Origin: Silene conica
Lineage: Eukaryota > Streptophyta > Magnoliopsida > Caryophyllales > Caryophyllaceae
NCBI GenBank assembly: GCA_029255685.2
Contig: CM055315.2
Span: forward strand, 54,217,358 to 54,281,357
Direction of reading: 5' to 3'
DNA length: 64,000 nucleotides
Of this stretch, positions 10,589 through 22,320 are shown piece by piece. Position numbers and translations under genes: made by a program. Position 1 is the first letter of the stretch; every line of letters begins with the position of its first letter. The notes under the pieces are model-generated. The model did not search any database. It was given only the letters and a program-made list of their open reading frames with translations, and was not told the origin of the DNA.

Positions 10589-13044
10589 ATCTCCCACTTG
10601 TCCTCGACAAGTGTGCGTCACCAATTCTCTTGTCCTATTACAATCTCCCACTCAATGCAAGATGTCTCTCTCTGGTCGTTCTTGCATTTGATCATATCAT
10701 GAATGGTTTCCTCGATCTGGAGAATAACTGTCTGACCGGAATTATCTACCATAGATACCTTCCGAGCGTGGCCACGCATTTCCAGTTAATTACTCCTCGA
10801 GTGGCCCTGAGATTTGAACAACCCTGACAAGGGGTGGACAATTTCTATCGCACTACTTCCTTCAACTAGTCACAGTCAGTCACAACCCAAAACAATCCCA
10901 TTTGACTCCAGTTACGAAAAGTCGTAGAGAATGGATCAAAGTTATGCCTAAACTGTACCATCTTGGGAGAGTAGTCTTTAGTCAAAGAATTGACTCACAA
11001 GAATACTATAGCAGCTCTCGCCACGACCCGGCTATAAAATTTCCAGAACTCTATAATCGGTCACATTGCCCGACAGAGTGTCTCTTACAGTCTGCCTATG
11101 TGATCGACTAGTCATCTCATATGACTCTATGGCACTTGAACTCGCCATCAATCGCCTCACACTCTAGTCGCTTTGAGACGTCACCTCATGTAAGCGGCTA
11201 GGGGCTATACTAAGTCAATCCAGTTCACTTATGGGGTTCAATATTGTCTCATACAACCCATTTGGATTCTGACAAAGCATCTTTTACTTCGAGTTATTTA
11301 TAACTCAAATGATGTTGTCATGCAACAATAGTCAATACTATTACATTGCATTTTGATGTACAATCATCTATTTGTATTAGCGTTTTGCGAATAACTTTTA
11401 TTCATGCGAATAACCTTTATTCATGATAGCAAAACTTACAACTTTTGGTCTCCTTTATTCTCATATTATCTCGTATAACATGATTCTATTTGAGTACATA
11501 TCTAGAACTCTTTCTAGATTTTGAGTTTCCTTTCCGGAGGAAAGCTCCCACTGTTATCTTATAACTTGTGACGTATCGATATACTGGAGGGATTAAAATC
11601 ACTCTCTATAGTCACTTATGTACTGAAATCTATATTGCAGTTTATTAGTGATTTCATCACTCTTACAATTTTCAAACATCTTGGCTATTTGATAATGGTT
11701 TCATTCATCGTTATGAATAAAGTATCCAACCATTCTAACTTCTAGTGGGCGACCTTTTATTATCCATATAATAAACCTTCCCGTTAAAACTCTATCATCA
11801 CATGATATAAATCAATTGTTCATATAAATTTAGAACCTCTTATTCTTTACTCTTAAAGAATCACCCATTCTCTCTAAATGGTAGGTTTAAATTCTTATCG
11901 AACATTGCTCCCACTAAAAACAATATCTCTGAATTTAGAACCTCTTATTCTTTACTCTTAAAGAATCACCCATTCTCTCAAAATGGTAGGTCTAAATTCT
12001 TTTTGAATATCGCTCCCACTAAAAACAATATCTCTCGATGTCTTAAATGAACCTTTCATTTCATGCATGTTAAACTATTACTCGAATCATTATCACTATC
12101 ACTATCCCTATAGTGATCTGTTTCCATTCAATCATTCATTACCTTCTTATCATGTCTTCGTTTCCTCGAGACGAAAATGACATGATAATTTCTTTATAAC
12201 TACATAGGAACCGTTTTCCTACCGATGATTTCATACGGGGTTTCAAGTCTTCCTCTCTATGAAACAATGAACACAAAGAACCTTTCTTCGAGTGTTCTCC
12301 CGTAGTTTCTTCAAATCACTTAGGGTTCTTCTTAAGACTCCCAAGTGAGAATCTTCTCTAAGATCCTTCCTTTATTTATATCATTGGTTTGTGAGCGAAA
12401 CATTTTCTCCCACTCTATCCTTCTAACAATAACCTTTACTTGTTTAAGGATAGCTATTTCGATCAACCAATGTATTTGAATGTTTGAAGTTTGATAGGTG
12501 TAATGAATACATTCTCATTTTCACTTAAAATGAAAATCTTATAATGAACTGATATAGTCTCATTTTGATTGAATCTATCTCATGGGGTATAGTTCTCCGT
12601 TTTAATCAACTCTTTGATTCTTTTATACTTGATCGTATCAATATTTCGTGATTAGATCACTATTATTCATGTTTTAACAAGGTATGCAATTTATTTGATG
12701 AATCAAAACATTGATTGAGAACAAAAGTAGTGACTCGGGTTGAAAACCAAGTCACTAATATCCAAAATTACAACCATTGTATTAGGATTTTAATCCTTGT
12801 CTTACAAGAAATTTAAATTGTTCCATAAATAAATGCAAAATATGAAAGAAGACGATATGAAAATTAGAGCCTAGCTCTTCAAGTCTTCGATCAATTGGAT
12901 GCTACCGGAGCCATCCAAGTAAGGAACCTCAAGCTTCCTTCTCCTTGCCCTTATCATTATTCGGGGGTGGCCCTTTAAAACAATTAAAAAGGGTAAATAT
13001 CAACACATTTGTATCACTATACATAAGTTGATAAATGACATGAA
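10589..13044 (-). other. Non-coding 3' region and purine tract of the gag-only element
   Basis: Next to the 3' LTR the minus strand carries AAGTGGGAGAT (about 10589-10600), the typical copia polypurine tract. A direct repeat of about 80 bp with the motif CTTATTCTTTACTCTTAAAG appears near 11830 and 11935. Two short plus-strand ORFs here (10630, 10902) have no family features. Nothing resembling pol is present. Confidence 0.75.
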
Positions 13045-13953
13045 TTATACGCGAGAATTATTACCTACGGCGGTAGCTTTCCCATTTTTGAGATCACTTA
13101 AGTACTTGGGGCAATTTCGCTTCCAATGACCGATCCTCGTGCAATAATGGCACTTGTCTTGCTCTTTAGAAGACGAGGTGGAAGCGCCTTTCGAAAAGGT
13201 CTTTTCTTTGGTCGCTTTGGGCTTGAACGTTTTCTTGCCCTTGCCTTTCGAGGCATTCCTCTTGAAGCTCGTTTTCCCTTTCTTTTCGATGTTCAAAACA
13301 TCCTTGGTGGAACTTTCATGAAGTCCCACGTCCCTTTCGGCTTGGACGAGCATCTTATGCAACTCTTCCAACGTGGTCTCTTGGTTTCGCATATTGAAAT
13401 TCACCCGGAATTGAGCATATGCCTTAACCTTATTGAGCGAGTGAAGAACTCGGTCAATAATTAGAGAGTCGGGAACATTAACATTTTGAGCTTTTAGAGT
13501 CTCCGCGAGCTCAACAAGTTTGAGCACATGAGGGCTTATCTTTTGCCCTTCCTTGAAGGTTATGTCAAAGAAAGCGGAAGCCGCCTCATATTGAATCACC
13601 CTAGGAGTTTGCGAAAACATGGTCGCAAGCTTGGTGTATATTTCATATGATGTGGTCAACTTAATCATACTCCTTTGGAGATCCGGCTCCATGGAGAAGA
13701 TGAGCACATTTTTAAGAGCGGAGGACTCTTTCATGTAGGCTTCATAGGCCTCACGAGTTTGGACCGACGAACGAGCGGTCGGAGCGGGAGGAGCGGCTTC
13801 GGATAGGTAACGACTCTTATCGTCACCTTGAGCGGCCAATTGTAATTGCGCATCCCAATCCTTAAAATTGGAACCATGCTTATCGAGTTTGCAACGATCC
13901 ATAAAGGATCGAAGCCATGATACGTTAGTGAGAGGTGGAGCGTTGGTTGCCAT
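13045..13953 (-). CDS. gag: Gag protein of the gag-only copia element
   Basis: 302 residues, intact. The N-terminal three quarters is a helical UBN2-type gag region (SWLRSFMDRCKL at 12-23, FSMEPDLQRS at 86-95). A lysine/serine-rich linker follows, and a zinc knuckle CX2CX4HX4C with Cys268, Cys271, His276 and Cys281 that would bind element RNA. Gag forms the cytoplasmic particle in which reverse transcription takes place. The start at 13953 gives the conserved beginning shared with the gag at 1630. Just after the zinc-knuckle part, a GTAATA donor and a later T-rich stretch ending in AG allow an alternatively spliced end; this is inference. Confidence 0.9.
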   Translation of the reverse strand: MATNAPPLTNVSWLRSFMDRCKLDKHGSNFKDWDAQLQLAAQGDDKSRYLSEAAPPAPTARSSVQTREAYEAYMKESSALKNVLIFSMEPDLQRSMIKLTTSYEIYTKLATMFSQTPRVIQYEAASAFFDITFKEGQKISPHVLKLVELAETLKAQNVNVPDSLIIDRVLHSLNKVKAYAQFRVNFNMRNQETTLEELHKMLVQAERDVGLHESSTKDVLNIEKKGKTSFKRNASKGKGKKTFKPKATKEKTFSKGASTSSSKEQDKCHYCTRIGHWKRNCPKYLSDLKNGKATAVGNNSRV

Positions 13954-16397
13954 AGTCGATGTTGAAAATTAAACTACAATAATAAAAGGAAAAACAACAT
14001 CATTTACAAATTCATAATTTAAACTAAAAACTTTAAGTTTAGTTATGTATTTACTTAATGATCTCTTACCCAATTAAGTAAACAATCCCGAGACCCAAAC
14101 CCATACTAATCCGGGCACGGTGTAGCCGATTCAACCCGTATCGGTATAATTTGGTGGATTAACCCTTTAATCGGTTCTACTCTTAGAACTCTCGGTCGAC
14201 AATTTTCTTAAAATTATCTTTAGCCCGAACTTATTGCAACTACGGTTACGAATACTTTCGTTGAGATCAACCAAATTTCAAGGTGTAATCTTATTACCCC
14301 ACTTACCCAACGTGACAATTTTAGTACCCCGGTGTAGCCGAGCCTACGTCCTTGTGAAGAAGGGATTCATGGGTCCGTACTTTTTGGTAAGGCTAAGTCT
14401 CAATATTTATTTGTAAGAGATCTAGTCAAATTATTATCTATCTCCGTTTAAGTGAACTAAGTCGGTGAATTATCGATAAAATAAAAGACTAGGTCGACTA
14501 GGTCGAAACATGCATGATACGATGTATGACGATTTGGCTATGCATGCAAACATATAAAAGCAAAAATAAAAGCATAAATAAACCCTAGTATGGCCTTTCC
14601 TAGAAAAGAAATAACAAAGTACAAATTCGGAAACCAACTCCTTTGGTCCCTTGAACTTCACGCGGCACGCACTTCGAGGTAAACACCGTCTTGATCGGAA
14701 CTCCTTTCCGAATGGCACCGTCTTCAAGGAACTCCGGATTTTACAAAAATTACAACTTTTCTAGTCTACTTTATACATTATAAAATAGAAATAAATTACA
14801 ATTGGGTGATACGAGATCACAAAATTACAACCCAATCGGTAACCCCTTACATTACGGGAAATACCGATTTAAAAACTAAGGCCATACTAAGTAAATTACA
14901 TAATTCCCAAAATTACGTAAAAATAAATCATGACATTCATAATATAAATATGCAATGCTTATATAAATATGAATTAACATGCAAATCCTAAGCCAAATCG
15001 TCCTATTTAAAACACTTATTTAAATAGTTATCGTAAACCTCGGTTTTTATGGAATTGCGTGTTTTAACGTTTAACAACACTATGCATTAAATGAAACGGT
15101 TTTCATCCTTAAGTTAATCATCCTAACTCGCATAGGATTCAAAATTTAGTCTTACTCAAACTTTGAACATGAATTAACTTAATATATTTTAATATTGATC
15201 GGTATTACTCGGTTTTTCGGGAAAAATAATATAAAATTCAAAAGAGACATTAAAATTTCGAAAATTCAAAATTCAAATTTTGAAAAATCCAGAATGTTCT
15301 TAAAATTTTCAGAAAGTTAAAATATTAGTATTTTATACGGTTTTATTATTATTTCGAAAATAACACGTAAAACGAGCAATTTAAGTCGGAAAATTCAATA
15401 ATTAACTTCATAAATGCAAATTAAATACTAATAATAATTTTATACCTTCCAAAACCTTTTTAAGAACACAAGATGGACAGAAAATTAAATGGCACATTGC
15501 CCCATAGCCGAAATTTTAAAGCATGCCTCCTTTTAATTTAATTTTAAATGCTACTTTTAACAAAACAAAATTAAATCAAAACAAATCAAATCTGAAACTT
15601 TAGGCTCCCAAGAATATTTTCATGATGAACATATCACATATGACTAAAATGGGTTATATTTTCGGCCATTATTAACAACATTTGCAAATTTTAACGATTT
15701 ACGTCATATATCATACGATTTTAACATTTAAAATTATTTCTCAAGCATAAAATAAGATAAAATTCTCGAAAATTTTATACATGCTGGAAATAATATATAT
15801 GACATCGTGTTAAATTTTTATGGCCAAATTCCAACTTAAACTATTAAAGTCGAAATTATGTCACTAATTACCCGATTTTTACATTAAAAATCTATAATAT
15901 TGCAATATTTGAGATAAATTTCTGGAAAATTCAACATAAATTTTAAATATTGCATGTGACATCCTCATAAATTTTTATAGTCAAATTCATAATATAACTA
16001 TTTTAACCCATTTTTATTCATCTTATTGTATTTTAACCATTAAAATTCATATCACACGATTTAAAGGTCTATAATTTACGAAAATTCATATTCATATTAT
16101 AGAAAATACATGTGATATCATACTGAAAAATCTCGGCCAGAAGCTTATTTTAACTATTTTTCCCAAAATTAATCATTTTTAACCATTAAAACGTATTAAA
16201 AACCGAAATAAAAATACCAATGATCAATATTCATGCAAAATATATTCCAAATGTTCTAAATCATATTAGAAAACAGTAGGTATCATGCTAAATTATTTTC
16301 GTGCATATCATATATTTAAACGAAAATTATCAAGTTTTATTTTGTTATTCTAATAACTCCGTAAAAACGAAACGGAAAGCATGCAAACAACCATTTT
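13954..16397 (-). other. Leader of the gag-only copia element
   Basis: Non-coding 2.4 kb between primer site and gag. The part next to gag (about 14060-14430) matches the leader block at 1129-1450. The remainder is very AT-rich with repeated AAAATTC/ATATCA-type words and no supportable gene. Confidence 0.7.
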
Positions 16398-16411
16398 GCT
16401 CTGATACCAAT
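16398..16411 (-). other. Primer binding site (initiator Met tRNA)
   Basis: The plus strand GCTCTGATACCAA, i.e. TTGGTATCAGAGC on the element strand, abuts the 5' LTR. It is complementary to the 3' end of initiator tRNA-Met, as usual for plant copia elements. Confidence 0.92.
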
Positions 16412-17690
16412 TGTTAGGTTTAAGTAGTTACTCATAAACTAATTTAGTCATACTAACAAACCTTTTAATTAACCTTTAATTAACAAAATAATAAACTCGT
16501 TTATTATGATCTTATGCATGCTAATATAATGCGGAAAGAGGAGAAAACCGTGTTCTTACACTCGGTCCAAATATTGCAAGGATGATCCTCCGAGTACCCA
16601 ATATAGAATACCTCCTCCGGATGCACCAAGACAAGCCCCAATGAACCGAAACTTTGTATGCTAGACTAGGAATCGGTTTTCTTCCTTAAACTAATTCTAA
16701 TCACTCTTATTAGAATTATATTTGAATACTACTCTTAGTATAATTTTATTATCTTATAATAAGTATTTTAGAGGTAGAAATTTCTCTTCTTGCTTGGGAT
16801 ATTTCGGCTAGGGCAACCAACAAGAAAGGTTAGAATGAATCTTATATCATATATATAGAAAAACCAAGTTGTTGCTTAAGATGAGTAAATGGCTTAAGCA
16901 TGCTCATACTTGGGAAGGGGAGGCCGGCCATAGGGAAGAGCAAAAGGGAACATTTTCCTTTCTCAAGGCTCTAGGGTGGTTACTAGGTTAGTAATCTCAA
17001 TGCATGTGTCTAACACATGATTATGGAGTGTTTAATACACTAAACACCCATGCCACCTCCTTCTTATAACCGTGCCAAGTAGTCCATAATATGGACTTCA
17101 TTTTACAATTTGTCAAATGTATAATTGTATAAAGTGTGACATCTTATATGTCATTTAGATAATACTTTAGTACATTTGAAATATGTAAATATTTATCCCA
17201 TAAATATTATACATAATTAAATAAATCATATTTATTCAATTAACAAGTAATTCGAAATTACCATTGTAAAATAATATTTTATCGTCAATACGATTTACAA
17301 CCTTTGTATTAATTTCATCCCAATTCATTCTAATAACGATATAATAAAATATCGTTTAATGTTTAACAATTGACACGTTTCAATTTTAAACATAAATCTT
17401 ACATTAAGATTTAACCTCTATTTTCTCGATACACGAGTTTAAGGAATATGATCAAATCGTATCAATATACATTTGATCACTTTATCAATTAAGGGAATTG
17501 TCCTAAAGGTGTGACCTAAAGGGATCAACTGACCACCACCGTCATACGACAGTAATGTCAAACTCTAGCTAGCCAATCATTACCGATTAATGTTGGTCAG
17601 TTGACTAATTAATCGTATCATCCCTTGCGCATTCTTGTTATGAGATTTAATTACGTGATCGCACTATTGTTGAGGACACATTTCCCAACA
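16412..17690 (-). repeat. 5' LTR of the gag-only copia element
   Basis: 1279 bp, the twin of 9310-10588, followed on the outside by the TSD CACGC (17691-17695). Confidence 0.95.
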
Positions 17691-17839
17691 CACGCACCAA
17701 AGCACCTCCCTGAGTAGTCAAGAAGGACAACCGATCACTAATGACGAAGAATTCGTCACAAAGCAATTGAACTCCTGAACCCATATTCTCAAGGCGCTTG
17801 TCGACCTTTGCCATCCAAGCCCTCAATTCCTCCTCAAAT

Positions 17840-18005
17840 CCTCGGTTACCTGCATCACCACTACTCCCTGCCTCATCCTTTTCTTTCTATACCTCGCATA
17901 ATCCCAGAATTTTGTCCATCTTGGCTTCTAAACCTTCGAACAACGGCGAGGGACAAGGCTTGGGTTCCGAACCTACATTCTTGCCAAAGGTTAGATCTAT
18001 ACCTT
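17840..18005. repeat. 166-bp flanking duplication, left copy
   Basis: Part of the Sirevirus extra ORF, repeated in direct orientation at 23863-24028. The copies bracket the Athila-like element exactly and differ at only a few positions. It takes the place of the usual 5-bp TSD. Confidence 0.9.
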
Positions 18006-19552
18006 TGATGCGTGCATATTATATAGATCTTTTAGGCCATATTAGGACGCATTTCCATGCTTATTTCGTAGCGTTTTACTACAAATGTCCCCCGAATAGT
18101 CTACTTTGGTTTGTCCTGTGTTATTTGCAGATATGAGCCGGAGAAGATCATAATCAAGCCTAAACACATGTCCCCATGCATACACTTAGGAGAAGAGTTG
18201 AGTCGGAGCTTGTTACTACCATCTTGAGATGCGCGTAGAAGTAATGGAAGTCTATCGAGCGAAAGAAGAGCTTCACACCGCTAGTGCCTACTTTGAAGAG
18301 CCATAACTCGAGTTCTAGAAATGATAATCGAGTGATTCAAATTGGAGATGAAAGCTTATCCTCTTATCTTTCTAACGCCACCAAAAACGCTTGATTTGAC
18401 TGAGTAACGAAGAAATGGCAGCCGTTTGAAGTTCAGTGCGCATTGCAGGAAATCTGCTCGACAGATTCAGTCGATCGACCACTTTTGGTCGATACCTAAG
18501 TCGATCGACCGCTCCCTTAGTCGATCGACCACTTTTGGTCGATAGAAAAGTCGATCGACCAGTTCCCAGGTCGATCGACCAGTTTCTTTTCCGAAGCCCA
18601 ATTTTAACCTAAGCCCATTAGGTCGTCGGATAGGAATCAATTCATTTTCGCTTTTAAGCAGCTTTTGGAGTTTTCTTTAGGGACTACTTTTACTTTAATC
18701 TTCACTTTTTATCTTTTATCTTTTTATACTCTAAGAACTTGTAATCAGTTAATCTTTCTTTAGCATTTCCTGGCCTTCAAGAATTCTGTTTTGCCATTTA
18801 CATTCGGTAATTTAATTTGCTTTGTTCATTTTATTCTCATTTCTTTACTACTTGTTTTCCATTGTTTTATATTGCAATTTTCATTATCGCAATCATGTAC
18901 TCCCTCTCCATTAATTATTCTATCTCAATTGTTCCATATATTATGCGTAGCTAATCCTCTTGACTAGGATATAGGTGATCCAATGATAATGTGACGATGT
19001 TCGCTTAGGTTAGATCCGTTGTTGGTAGTTTGTCTCTGTTGTTAATTATGACATTTATTTGTGTTTGATTGGTTAAGTGGACGTAGCTAATTAATCGTAT
19101 GGTAAACCCCGACCTAAGATCGAAAGCCTGGTGAGGGTTAGACCTGTCATAAACATTAGAGTGCCCTAATAAGTTGCGAGAGCCCGTTAGAAGCATTCTA
19201 GGGCGAATAGCGATCCGAGAGGACCTTTTCACTACCCCTTAGACCGGTAACTGCGACTGATCTGCGACCTAAACCCCCTATCGTTACACAATCATTGGAG
19301 AACCGACTATCCTAGTTTTCTCTACCTTATATTTTTACACTCTTTTCTTTACGCTTTTCTTTTCTTTCTTTCCTTCACTACTCTTAGTTTTAGTTCAAAC
19401 AACAATCAAAACCCCCAAATTCGGTTACTTCTACAGACTTTAGTTTAGCATTTAGAATTTATATCTGTCTCCCTGTGGATACGATCCCGACTTCCTTGCT
19501 ACATTAGTTAGGCCAGTTGGTTATTTTTGATAGGGTTGCGACAGCCGTGTCA
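18006..19552 (+). repeat. 5' LTR of Athila-like element 1
   Basis: 1547 bp, TGATGCG...GTGTCA. It contains a cluster of five TCGATCGACC motifs (about 18470-18595) spaced by short variable linkers. Confidence 0.9.
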
Positions 19553-19557
19553 AATTT

Positions 19558-19575
19558 TGGCGCCGTTGCCGGGGA
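19558..19575 (+). other. Primer binding site, Athila type
   Basis: TGGCGCCGTTGCCGGGGA, five bases after the LTR. The same 18 bases occur at 32488-32505 in element 2. Confidence 0.9.
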
Positions 19576-19649
19576 GACGGTGATATTTTATTTGCTTTAT
19601 TTTAGTTTGTCTTATGTCTCAAGGAACTTCGGTTCCTTGAGGCCATTTA

Positions 19650-20699
19650 ATGTCTTCCATCCAGTTTCCACAGGGTGAAGACGAATCATTTGGTGCTTAC
19701 ATAGACAGGTTCGAGGAGTGGCTAGATACGTTGAATTATGGAACTTTGACTGCCCTCCAGATTTGCTTGTCTATCATATGGGGTATGAATGACCCTACAC
19801 GATCTTACCTCTGCTCAATAGGTAAGGGAGATTTTAGTGGGAAACCTGTCAATGAGCTTTTGGAATTCTTTGACTGGTTTGCCATTGAGAGTATCAAACC
19901 CACTTTCTCACTTAGGTCAGACATGGATGAGGGGATGGGTGAGACCGTAGAAACCATTTTACATAATGAAAATGACGTTGACGGAACCATAGAGAAGGAT
20001 ACCATATGCTTAGTTGATAATCCCTTCTTTGAGGATGATCTAGGACCTCTCTATGATACTTTTACAGATATTGAGCCACGTGAGGAAGACTTGAAGGACC
20101 CCATAGAGAATCCCTTTCGTGACGAGTCTTGCGATGAGGAGAGTGAGGATGGGCGATTGGAAAGTCTAGAGGTCAAATGGGACTCATATGATAATATGAT
20201 AGATGAGTATGTTATAGGTGACCCCGTTAACACATTTGACTTTACCGCCCCTTGCATTTGGGATGACTACCCACCTTCTCCTATTACACACTGGACTCCT
20301 CCACCTCACGTAGAATACCCGTCTAAGCAGGTTATTTCTACTCATGTGTTTTCATTGTTAAATGTTTCTGTGGTCTCTAACTCTCTGTTTTCCTGTGATT
20401 TGAGCTTTGGTGTTCCACCCTCCGCTAAAGGGTGGAATTATTCGGTTGATTTTTATAGAAGCTGTCAAAGAAAGTTTAGCAAGGTGATACGGTATTTCAC
20501 TTTGTTTTTATTTGCTCCTATTAATTGCTGGTGCTACTTATGCTTTTGTGTAGCACATGCGCAGATTTTTGACCGACTTCTAAGGGCTCTGAGCTGTTTT
20601 GATTATGTACATTCGTGGGTAACCACTTGGTCAGCTGAAAAGTATCAGCCGCAACTTCGTCGCTTGCTGATGCGACAAATGACTCGATCGAGTCTCTGA
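19650..20699 (+). CDS. Gag-related ORF of Athila-like element 1
   Basis: 349 residues. Residues 1-80 (FPQGEDESFGAYIDRFEEWL, then a GDFSG segment) match in pattern the second half of the gag helical domain of element 2 (FQQGPDEEFHEAWARFKKLV). The middle is a long acidic, Ser/Pro-containing region unlike gag, and the C-terminal third is hydrophobic and Cys-rich around residues 270-310. There is no zinc knuckle. It is therefore a shortened and diverged gag derivative or a new protein built on one; its role is unknown. Confidence 0.6.
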   Translation: MSSIQFPQGEDESFGAYIDRFEEWLDTLNYGTLTALQICLSIIWGMNDPTRSYLCSIGKGDFSGKPVNELLEFFDWFAIESIKPTFSLRSDMDEGMGETVETILHNENDVDGTIEKDTICLVDNPFFEDDLGPLYDTFTDIEPREEDLKDPIENPFRDESCDEESEDGRLESLEVKWDSYDNMIDEYVIGDPVNTFDFTAPCIWDDYPPSPITHWTPPPHVEYPSKQVISTHVFSLLNVSVVSNSLFSCDLSFGVPPSAKGWNYSVDFYRSCQRKFSKVIRYFTLFLFAPINCWCYLCFCVAHAQIFDRLLRALSCFDYVHSWVTTWSAEKYQPQLRRLLMRQMTRSSL

Positions 20700-20801
20700 T
20701 TACCTCCCATATCTGGTTCGGTTTGGGGAGGTCCGTGGTGCGCGCATTCTTGTAAGTTTCTGACTCATTCTCTTTAGTTTGCATTTCTTTTCCTTTACTT
20801 T

Positions 20802-20840
20802 GTACAATGAGGACATTGTACGGTTTGGTTTGGGGAGGTT
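20802..20840 (+). other. Internal hairpin + purine-tract module
   Basis: A perfect 8-bp stem GTACAATG/CATTGTAC with loop AGGA (20802-20821), directly followed by GGTTTGGTTTGGGGAGGTT (20822-20840). The latter nearly equals the tract preceding the 3' LTR. Confidence 0.85.
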
Positions 20841-22282
20841 ATGCATCCATATTTGGTCTGCATATTGTTTTTATTACATTTCTGTTATCACGTTTCATTT
20901 ACATATGCATTGTTTTATCATTTCCCTTACATCCTAAAATTACCAAAAAAAAAAAAAAAAAAAAAAACTCACGTTTACTTTTGCATACTAGATAGAGTCA
21001 GTTTTGAGTTTCTCAGTGCTGTTAAACCGTCAGAAAACTCAAACTAGGTAATTGTTTCACATCTTTTAGCAAATTTTTTGGCAATTTTCTCGAATCTCGT
21101 TTCAAAGCATGTTGAACAAGTAGACTGGATTTGATATTCTGGCAACCTACAATAACTTTCTAAGGAATTAGAGCCTACAACCGGTGACATTCATGACCGG
21201 TTCATCTAGGAAAGTGAGTAGCTACTCCTTATGAGACATGTAACATCAATTTGCATAAACATGAGTTCAGTCTTCTTTATACCTGTATGCATTCGGGTTT
21301 GCGGTTTGTTGACACATGTGGTAGAGGTTTCCCTTTTTTCTTCTTACCCGTAAGTTTCACAAAGCCAAATTTGCCTATTTATTGTCCCATATAGCTACAA
21401 TCCATGATTTTGCCCACCCTAGCCGAGCTAGTAATGGTAGGATTTTGGGAATGTGTTATTTTGCATTTTGGTTGCTTTATCTTGTCAAACGAAGAATGGG
21501 TGGAAAAAAAAGGAGAAAAGATGAGATGCAAAAGAAAAAAAAGGGAAACAAAGATGAAAAAAAAGAGAAAAAAAAGGGAGAAAAAAGAGAAATGCAGTAA
21601 AGTGGCATGACAAAAAAAAAGAAAAAGAAGAAAAGAAAAAAAAAAGAAAAAAAAAAGTCATGTGTGAAAAGTTGAAGAAGTCGATTGACAATTTTTCTAC
21701 TCCCATTTTTTTTATATCGTATCTTATGGGGGTTGATAAGTTTTTGAGGTAGTGAGAGTTGGATGCACCCAATCTACATTGTTGTGTATTGATGTATTGA
21801 GTATGAAGCTGAGCGATATATATAATTTGGTTCTCATTGTTACTAGCTTGGCTTTTAACTCCAGTTTTTGCCAAATTCATTTTCATCACCTTCTTACCCA
21901 TAGCCTCACATATCCCATAACTATCCTCGGCATGTGTCATGGTCATTAAAGTGTGGGAATGCATACGTACGGTTGTAGAGACTATATTCATGTTAGATTG
22001 CATGCATGTTCTTATAGGTCGCAGTTAGGTAAGTGATCTCGATTTTTCCTATCTTGCACTATTTATTGCCTTGTGTTTGTTTGAGCGATTGAGCGACCCG
22101 TGAGAGTCCAGTTTAGATAATCTTGCAAAGTCCAAAGTCCAACCGCTTTATGAAGCATGTTTAGATTCGTTTGCCTTAAGATTTGACAATTAGTGATGAT
22201 TCAATTGCTTTAGATGTTTGAGTCGACGGATTACTTGTTCGTGTTTAACTCCTATCTTTTTAGTCCTTCTTTGTTACACTTT

Positions 22283-22320
22283 TTGCTTGGGGACAAGCAA
22301 AGGTTCGGTTTGGGGAAGTT
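22283..22320 (+). other. Terminal hairpin + polypurine tract
   Basis: A perfect 7-bp stem TTGCTTG/CAAGCAA with loop GGGA (22283-22300), then GGTTCGGTTTGGGGAAGTT ending at the 3' LTR. The tract is the expected plus-strand primer. Confidence 0.85.

Larger units (their letters stand above)
9310..17690 (-). mobile_element. Young gag-only Ty1/Copia element
   Basis: Two 1279-bp LTRs (9310-10588 and 16412-17690) look identical in all parts compared, and the element is flanked by the 5-bp TSD CACGC (9305-9309; 17691-17695). On the minus strand: 5' LTR, initiator-Met primer site, a 2.4-kb leader, one intact gag ORF, a 2.4-kb non-coding region, purine tract, 3' LTR. No protease, integrase or reverse transcriptase is visible, so it must depend on enzymes from another element. 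It looks whole for its type and very recent. It is inserted into the extra ORF of the Sirevirus. Confidence 0.93.
20700..22320 (+). other. 3' non-coding region of Athila-like element 1
   Basis: It holds an internal hairpin plus purine tract (20802-20840), a poly-A run (about 20944-20967), a long A/G-rich tract (about 21485-21660) and the terminal hairpin plus purine tract (22283-22320). Blocks such as a gcataaacatga segment and a ttagattgcatgcatg segment recur at the matching place in element 2. No coding region is supportable. Confidence 0.75.

Noticed and set aside
10630-11111. Two short plus-strand ORFs in the gag-only copia element
   Set aside because: They lie antisense in its non-coding 3' region and have no family features.
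16398-16411. tRNA-Met-like sequence as a tRNA gene
   Set aside because: Only the 3' end complement is present, next to an LTR: it is a primer site. The same holds at 39373, 44598 and 53602.
21382-22003. Lysine-rich and phenylalanine-rich ORFs on both strands
   Set aside because: They are translations of an A/G-rich tract in the 3' region of Athila-like element 1.
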